From: Leptolinea sp.
GTDB taxonomy: Bacteria; Chloroflexota; Anaerolineae; Anaerolineales; Anaerolineaceae
Assembly: GCA_022837205.1 (NCBI GenBank)
Contig: JALHEL010000027.1
Location: 1-10,801, forward strand
Length of the DNA stretch: 10,801 bases
Direction of reading: 5' to 3'
The first letter of the stretch is position 1, and each line of letters starts with the position of its first letter. Of the stretch, positions 7,094-10,801 are shown piece after piece. The notes below the pieces were generated by a model that saw only the letters and a list, made by a program, of their open reading frames with translations, was not told where the DNA came from and made no database searches. Position numbers and translations under genes: made by a program.

Positions 7094-8602
7094 TCATGAT
7101 TCCGGATCGATCCAACCCATGGATTTAATGACGGCTTTTTTCCAGCGGGCGCACAGTTTGGCTTTCTTTTCGGGGTCGATTTGCGGTTTCCATTCTCGAT
7201 CCGCAGCCCATTTGCTTTTCAGTTCATCCAACGAATGCCAATAACCGATTTCCAATCCCGCTCCGTAAGCCGCGCCCAAAGCCGTTGTCTCGCGAATGAC
7301 CGGTCGGACGATCGGTACTTCCAGAATATCCGCCTGAAATTGCATCAGTAATTCGTTGACGGTCATTCCGCCGTCGACTTTCAGCATACTCAAATCCACT
7401 CCGGAATCTTTTTTCATCGCTTCCACAACCTCCATGGTTTGGAAAGCCGTAGCTTCCAGAACCGCTCGGGCCAAATGTCCGCGGTTGGAAAATCGAGTCA
7501 GTCCGGCGATGATTCCGCGTGCGTCGCTGCGCCAGTACGGGGCGAACAAACCGGAAAAAGCGGGAACGATATAAACATCGCCGTTGTCCGGAACTTCCCG
7601 TGCCAAGGCTTCGATTTCTGCGGACGAGTTGATCATCTTCAGATTATCCCGCATCCACTGCACCAAGGATCCGGCATTGGCAACCGAACCTTCCAGACAA
7701 TAAACCGGAGGGCGGTCTTCGATTTTAAAACCGACGGTAGTGATCAATCCGTTTTTGCTTTCCACCGGAACGGATCCGGTGTTGAGCAGCAGAAAACAGC
7801 CGGTTCCGTACGTATTTTTCCCTTCGCCGGCGGCGAAACAGGTTTGACCGAATAAGGCTGCCTGCTGATCGCCGAAAACACCGCTGATGGGGATGACGGC
7901 GCCGTCTTTATGATATGCGCCGAAATAACCGGAGGACGGTTTGATCTCCGGTAGAATTTGAACCGGAATGTCCAACTCTTCCAGGATTTCGCTATCCCAA
8001 GAAAGCGTTTTCAGGTTCATCAACATCGTCCGAGAAGCATTGGTGACATCGGTGTAATGTTTGCCGCCGGTTATTCCGCCGGTCATATTCCAGATTAACC
8101 AGGAATCGATTGTCCCGAACATTAAATTTCCGCGCAAAGCTTCCTCATAAAGACCGTCAACCTGATCAAAAAGCCAGCGTAACTTAATCCCCGAAAAATA
8201 GACCGAAATCGGCAATCCTGTTTTCTCACGAAACCGATCCTGACCGCCATGCCTGCGAGATAACACATCACAGAGAGCGGCGGTGCGGGTATCCTGCCAA
8301 ACGATGGCGTTCTGATAAGGGATACCGGTATATCGATTCCAAACCACGGTCGTTTCACGTTGATTGGTAATGCCGATCGCGGCGATATCTCCCGGCTCCG
8401 CATCGGCTTTGCGAACGGCATTTTCGAAAATAGTCTCCACGTTTCGGAGAATTTGAATCGGATTGTGTTCCACCCAACCGGGTTTTGGCAGAATTTGGTC
8501 ATGTTCCATTTGGTCGCTCGAAACGATCTCTCCGGCTTGATTAAACAGAATACAACGACTGCTGGTAGTGCCTTGGTCGATTGCCGCAATATATTTCGTC
8601 AT
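7094..8602 (-). CDS. glpK: Glycerol kinase
   Basis: A full-length 502-residue FGGY-family glycerol kinase, which phosphorylates glycerol to sn-glycerol 3-phosphate with ATP in the cytoplasm. Visible motifs are the N-terminal phosphate loop DQGTTSSR (9-16), glycerol-contacting Arg82-Glu83 in NQRET, Tyr135 in ISVYFSGIK, the catalytic base Asp245 in GVFGDQQAALFGQ, the GKNTYGTGCF nucleotide region (261-270) and DGGM (410-413). Positions are one less than in the E. coli enzyme. His231 (AYHKDG, then IPISG) lines up with the histidine that HPr phosphorylates in Firmicutes glycerol kinases. The ATG at 8602 follows AAGGGG at a suitable distance. No glycerol facilitator, glpD or regulator gene is adjacent. 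It converges with the metal permease and diverges from the aldo/keto reductase gene. Confidence 0.97.
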   Translation of the reverse strand: MTKYIAAIDQGTTSSRCILFNQAGEIVSSDQMEHDQILPKPGWVEHNPIQILRNVETIFENAVRKADAEPGDIAAIGITNQRETTVVWNRYTGIPYQNAIVWQDTRTAALCDVLSRRHGGQDRFREKTGLPISVYFSGIKLRWLFDQVDGLYEEALRGNLMFGTIDSWLIWNMTGGITGGKHYTDVTNASRTMLMNLKTLSWDSEILEELDIPVQILPEIKPSSGYFGAYHKDGAVIPISGVFGDQQAALFGQTCFAAGEGKNTYGTGCFLLLNTGSVPVESKNGLITTVGFKIEDRPPVYCLEGSVANAGSLVQWMRDNLKMINSSAEIEALAREVPDNGDVYIVPAFSGLFAPYWRSDARGIIAGLTRFSNRGHLARAVLEATAFQTMEVVEAMKKDSGVDLSMLKVDGGMTVNELLMQFQADILEVPIVRPVIRETTALGAAYGAGLEIGYWHSLDELKSKWAADREWKPQIDPEKKAKLCARWKKAVIKSMGWIDPES

Positions 8603-8649
8603 GGATGCCCCTTTTTCCCCCGCCTCAAAAACCTTGAGATTCTATTCCA

Positions 8650-8655
8650 ATTATA
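8650..8655 (-). promoter_or_regulatory. Possible -10 box of glpK
   Basis: TATAAT on the minus strand is 47 bases before the glpK ATG; no good -35 hexamer is present, so an activator may be involved. A short inverted repeat CTCAA-AAACC-TTGAG (8624-8638) lies between it and the ribosome site and would fall in the 5' leader; it is too short to call an operator with confidence. Confidence 0.4.
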
Positions 8656-8689
8656 AAGAGATGTTTTACGGTTCTGAGCGGAAACCTTT

Positions 8690-8695
8690 TATAAT
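8690..8695 (+). promoter_or_regulatory. Possible -10 box of the aldo/keto reductase-like gene
   Basis: TATAAT on the plus strand, only 35 bases from the opposing glpK -10 box, so the two promoters overlap back to back. Its -35 position reads TTACGG with an 18-base spacer. It would give a leader of about 85 bases before the ATG at 8788. Confidence 0.4.
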
Positions 8696-8729
8696 GGTTG
8701 GAAAGTATCATTTATCATGACGAAAAAGT

Positions 8730-8751
8730 GATTGATGTATATTTATCAATC
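8730..8751 (+). promoter_or_regulatory. Inverted repeat, operator candidate, in the leader of the reductase-like gene
   Basis: GATTGAT (8730-8736) and ATCAATC (8745-8751) form a perfect 7-bp inverted repeat with an 8-base AT-rich spacer. The arm spacing suits one helical turn and a half, as for a dimeric repressor just downstream of the promoter. A weak RNA hairpin is the alternative. The regulator is unknown. Confidence 0.35.
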
Positions 8752-8787
8752 CCGTTTTCAAGTTATCTGACTTTGTTCGGAGCGTCC

Positions 8788-9705
8788 ATGCTGCCAAATT
8801 TTAAAATAGGTGTCGGAACAATTGCCTGGGGAAACCAACTGATTTGGGATTACGGGATCGCTTATGACGAGCAGTCGCTGTACGAAGTGTTCAGCCGCTC
8901 TCTTCAAAACGGAATTCGTTTTTTCAGCACCAGTGAAGCATTTACGGACGGAGACAGCGAACGGATTCTCGGCAGATTTGCGGCAAAATATCCCGAACAA
9001 GCTTTCATATCCACCAAGTATGTGCCGCGTCCATGGAGAATTCGCCGCAGTGATTTTTTGCGGGCGATGAATGCTTCGCTTGCTCGGTTACAGCTGCGCC
9101 GGCTTGACCTTTATCAAATCGGTCAGCCGACCGGATTGATGGGCATTCCGATGCTGGTTGAATGCGCGGCGGAAGCGCTTGATACCGGTATGGTGAAAAA
9201 TATCGGGCTGTCCGGTTTCAAAGCGAATGAAATTGAACAATTCAGTGATCTGCTGAATCGATTGGGAGGTGCGGTCTCTTGTGTTGAAACGGAATATAAC
9301 CTTTTGAATCGCGAGATCGAGACCAACGGAGTGCTTAAGATTTGTCAGGATTTACATATTCCGATTATTGCACAATGTCCATTGGCGATGGGTTTGCTGA
9401 CCGGGAAATATCTCAACGAACCGATCGTTAATGGTCTGAGACGGAAAATTATGCAGCGTTATCCGGCGAACGGATTAAACGGATTAATCCGTCTGATGAA
9501 CCTGATCGGATCCGAACATGAAGGCCGTAACAGCGCACAGGTAGCGTTGAATTGGCTGATTCAAAAAAAGGTTATCCCGATCCCGGGTATCAAAAATGTT
9601 GAGCAGTTGGATCAAAACCGAACGGTTACCGAATGGGACTTGAAGCCGGAAGAAGTCACCAGACTGGATGATTATTCGGCCGGTTTGGCTGTCGGGACGG
9701 AATGA
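8788..9705 (+). CDS. Aldo/keto reductase-fold protein with degenerate active site
   Basis: A 305-residue TIM-barrel protein of the aldo/keto reductase superfamily, resembling the plastid/cyanobacterial type (GTIAWGNQLIW near 10-20, LTGKY at 204-208). The C-terminal NADP-binding phrase IPIPGIKNVEQLDQN (263-277) is intact. The catalytic tetrad is not: where members have D-T-A-x-x-Y, this one reads S47-T-S-E-A-F52, and the usual histidine in DLYQ-L-H is Gly112; only the lysine (Lys77 in FISTKY) remains. NADP binding without ordinary carbonyl reduction is therefore likely. The ATG at 8788 is chosen because GGAG lies 5 bases before it and the protein then starts in family style (MLPNFKIGVG); the frame is open further upstream to a TTG at 8698, but those 30 residues do not look like family sequence. 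It is a single-gene unit, divergent from glpK and convergent with scpA. Confidence 0.85.
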   Translation: MLPNFKIGVGTIAWGNQLIWDYGIAYDEQSLYEVFSRSLQNGIRFFSTSEAFTDGDSERILGRFAAKYPEQAFISTKYVPRPWRIRRSDFLRAMNASLARLQLRRLDLYQIGQPTGLMGIPMLVECAAEALDTGMVKNIGLSGFKANEIEQFSDLLNRLGGAVSCVETEYNLLNREIETNGVLKICQDLHIPIIAQCPLAMGLLTGKYLNEPIVNGLRRKIMQRYPANGLNGLIRLMNLIGSEHEGRNSAQVALNWLIQKKVIPIPGIKNVEQLDQNRTVTEWDLKPEEVTRLDDYSAGLAVGTE

Positions 9706-9763
9706 ACGCATTACTCCTAAAAATAATATCTGTATGATTCCAATCGGCGGGGAAAAGGGAAAA

Positions 9764-10546
9764 TTATTCTCCGAATTCGGAGACCAAAGATTGCTCCTGA
9801 TCGCTTTCATCCGAGGCGCGAATTTCGATATCGGCAAAAAGATCATCCTGATTAACCGAAATAACATTTCGTTTGATCAGTTCGAGCATCGCCAGAAAGG
9901 TGACCACTGCCTCCACTTTCGATCCGGATGATAAGAGTTTTCGGAAAGAAATCTTTCTTTTCTCGCGAACTTTGCTGATCAGCAGTTGGATGCGTTGCCC
10001 AATTGTTATGCGCGGCTGGCTGATCATGGTCGCCAGCTCGGGTTGTTCCGGTTTTTTGGCGAATAACCTGCCGGCGATAGCGGCAAGATGAATAACCGTC
10101 AGGTTACTCAAATCCAACGGCGCTTCGATACCGATATCCGGTGTACCCATCCGCTCATAACTGTGATAATTTAAATCTTCTCGTTGTGCCAACCAACCTG
10201 CCAACTGTTTAAACCGGCGGTACAAAATCAATTGTTGCGCCAATGCTTCGCCGGAATCTTCATCCAATTCCCGAATGTCCGTTTCCGAATGAGGCAGAAG
10301 TGCGGATGATTTAATTTGGATTAAGCGGGCGGCGATCACCACAAAAGCGGAAACTTCGGCGGGATTATCCCCCTCCATGTTCTTGATATATTCCAGAAAC
10401 TGATCTGTTACCTGTGCCAAGGAAAGAACCGTAATATCCAGCTCCGCTTTTTCAATCAAATCCAACAGCAAATCAAGCGGTCCCTGATAGAGATCGGTTT
10501 CTATCTGATATTGTCCGGAACGGAAAGAATTGAAAGAAATGGCCAT
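9764..10546 (-). CDS. scpA: Segregation and condensation protein A
   Basis: A 260-residue kleisin subunit of the SMC-ScpAB condensin, which links SMC heads and helps compact and separate chromosomes. The N-terminal domain has the family signature YQGPLDLLLDLIEKAELDI (20-38), followed by LAQVTDQFLEYI and the helix with VSAFVVIAARLIQIKSSALLP. The C-terminal winged helix that binds SMC is seen in KVEAVVTFLAMLELIKRN (212-229) ending LFADIEI. An acidic tail of about 20 residues follows. Length is usual. In many genomes scpB follows at once; here the downstream neighbour is the convergent reductase-like gene 58 bp away, so scpB must be elsewhere or absent. The ATG at 10546 is the only early ATG; no ribosome site precedes it. 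Confidence 0.93.
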   Translation of the reverse strand: MAISFNSFRSGQYQIETDLYQGPLDLLLDLIEKAELDITVLSLAQVTDQFLEYIKNMEGDNPAEVSAFVVIAARLIQIKSSALLPHSETDIRELDEDSGEALAQQLILYRRFKQLAGWLAQREDLNYHSYERMGTPDIGIEAPLDLSNLTVIHLAAIAGRLFAKKPEQPELATMISQPRITIGQRIQLLISKVREKRKISFRKLLSSGSKVEAVVTFLAMLELIKRNVISVNQDDLFADIEIRASDESDQEQSLVSEFGE

Positions 10547-10555
10547 CTGGTTTGA

Positions 10556-10564
10556 ATTTTAACA
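10556..10564 (-). promoter_or_regulatory. Extended -10 promoter of scpA
   Basis: On the minus strand TGTTAAAAT forms an extended -10 (TG, one base, TAAAAT) ending nine bases before the scpA ATG. A transcript would begin only about three bases ahead of the start codon, which fits the lack of a ribosome site. No -35 box is seen, as is allowed for extended -10 promoters. Confidence 0.45.
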
Positions 10565-10604
10565 CAGCCGTCGGAAGCGACACCCGAAAGCACAGAAAAA
10601 GTGT

Positions 10605-10624
10605 AAAAAAGAGGGAAGCCCTCT
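10605..10624 (-). terminator. Intrinsic terminator upstream of scpA
   Basis: On the minus strand AGAGGG-CTT-CCCTCT makes a 6-bp GC-rich hairpin, directly followed by a run of T (six more T at 10610-10605 counting the last stem base pair position). It would stop transcription arriving from genes to the right of the window before it reaches the scpA promoter. It is built from the left hairpin of palindromic element copy 1. Confidence 0.6.
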
Positions 10625-10665
10625 CACATCTCCCCCCTCGGCAGGCTTGCAAAAAATCAAGTCCC
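10610..10665. repeat. Palindromic repeat element, copy 1 (left end decayed)
   Basis: First of two copies. It has the hairpin AGAGGG-AAG-CCCTCT (10610-10624), a pyrimidine spacer two bases longer than in copy 2, the second hairpin partly decayed (TCGGCA-GGCT-TGC, then A-run instead of CGA) and the right terminal arm TCAAGTCCC (10657-10665). The expected left arm GGGACTTGA is missing and replaced by an A-run. Confidence 0.75.
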
Positions 10666-10744
10666 ATTCCGGTTAATGATTGGACTACCTGTTCAACGGC
10701 ATTCTGATAGCCTGCTTCATTTGGGAACTCCATTTCTTCAAAAA
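10666..10744 (-). other. Spacer between the two repeat copies, possible gene remnant
   Basis: This 79-base piece reads on the minus strand as MEFPNEAGYQNAVEQVV followed by QSLTGM and then runs into the repeat. The wording looks protein-like, and a GAAGAA lies just before the ATG at 10733, but the open frame then passes through the palindromic element and into scpA in a different frame. It may be a fragment of a gene broken by the element, or chance. I do not recognise it. Confidence 0.25.
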
Positions 10745-10801
10745 GGGACTTGAGAGGGAAGCCCTCTCATATCTCTCCTCGGCAGGCTTGCCGAAAATCA
10801 A
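10745..10801. repeat. Palindromic repeat element, copy 2 (cut by window end)
   Basis: Better preserved copy in the same orientation, about 143 bp from copy 1. In order: left arm GGGACTTGA (10745-10753), hairpin GAGAGGG-AAG-CCCTCTC (10752-10768, 7-bp stem), spacer, hairpin TCGGCA-GGCT-TGCCGA (10779-10794), and the start of the right arm TCAA at the window end. With copy 1 as guide the element is about 62 bp, flanked by 9-bp inverted arms and holding two inner hairpins. It encodes nothing and is most like a REP or small MITE-type element. Confidence 0.75.

Noticed and set aside
7439..7855. 138-residue open frame antisense to glpK
   Set aside because: Fully inside glpK on the other strand, with no family signature.
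8698..8787. Longer reductase-like protein from a TTG at 8698
   Set aside because: It would start only about three bases after the -10 box and adds 30 residues unlike the family; the ATG at 8788 has GGAG in place.
10473..10733. 86-residue open frame running through the repeat into scpA
   Set aside because: It passes through the palindromic element and overlaps the first 74 bases of scpA in another frame, so at most its first 25 residues could be a gene remnant.
10610..10801. CRISPR array
   Set aside because: Only two imperfect repeats with internal hairpins and a 79-base spacer, and no cas gene; this does not fit a CRISPR array.

Overview
The window looks like chromosomal DNA from a free-living anaerobic-type bacterium of moderate GC content. 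Gene content and protein style (a stand-alone ScpA, a Ycf46-like AAA ATPase beside a DUF1257 protein, and a HEAT/WD40 protein) suggest a Chloroflexota member, perhaps class Anaerolineae. This placement is an inference from remembered protein flavour, not a search, and is only moderately confident.

Layout. At 1-205 (minus) lies the start of a secreted protein that runs off the left edge. From 5372 down to 270 (minus) is a tight four-gene operon: a Ycf46-like AAA+ ATPase, a DUF1257/Ycf35-like protein, a 741-residue protein with a helical-repeat front half and a seven-bladed WD40 back half, and a SprT-like zinc metalloprotease. These genes overlap or abut (22 bp, 0 bp, 8 bp). Reading away from the operon (plus) is a two-gene metal ABC transporter cassette (ATPase 5478-6224, ABC-3 permease 6234-7070) of the Mn/Fe/Zn type, with no substrate-binding protein in view. 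Converging on it is glycerol kinase glpK (minus, 7094-8602). Divergent from glpK is an aldo/keto reductase-fold protein (plus, 8788-9705). Its sequence appears to lack three of the four catalytic residues of the family. It converges on scpA (minus, 9764-10546), the kleisin of the SMC-ScpAB condensin, here without scpB downstream. The last 200 bases hold two copies of a compact palindromic element of about 62 bp; one copy doubles as an intrinsic terminator upstream of scpA.

How they work together. The ATPase operon is the most interesting unit. It joins an ATP-driven remodelling enzyme, a small partner protein, a large scaffold or sensor made of protein-binding repeats, and a protease, all apparently translated in a coupled way from one promoter. 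I do not know a named system with this composition. A regulated protein-remodelling and cleavage machine is a reasonable guess, no more. The other genes are ordinary housekeeping or metabolic functions placed by chance next to it: metal uptake, glycerol entry into glycolysis, a possible pseudo-reductase, and chromosome segregation.

No tRNA, rRNA, CRISPR array, transposase or prophage gene was seen. Gaps between genes are all under 300 bases.
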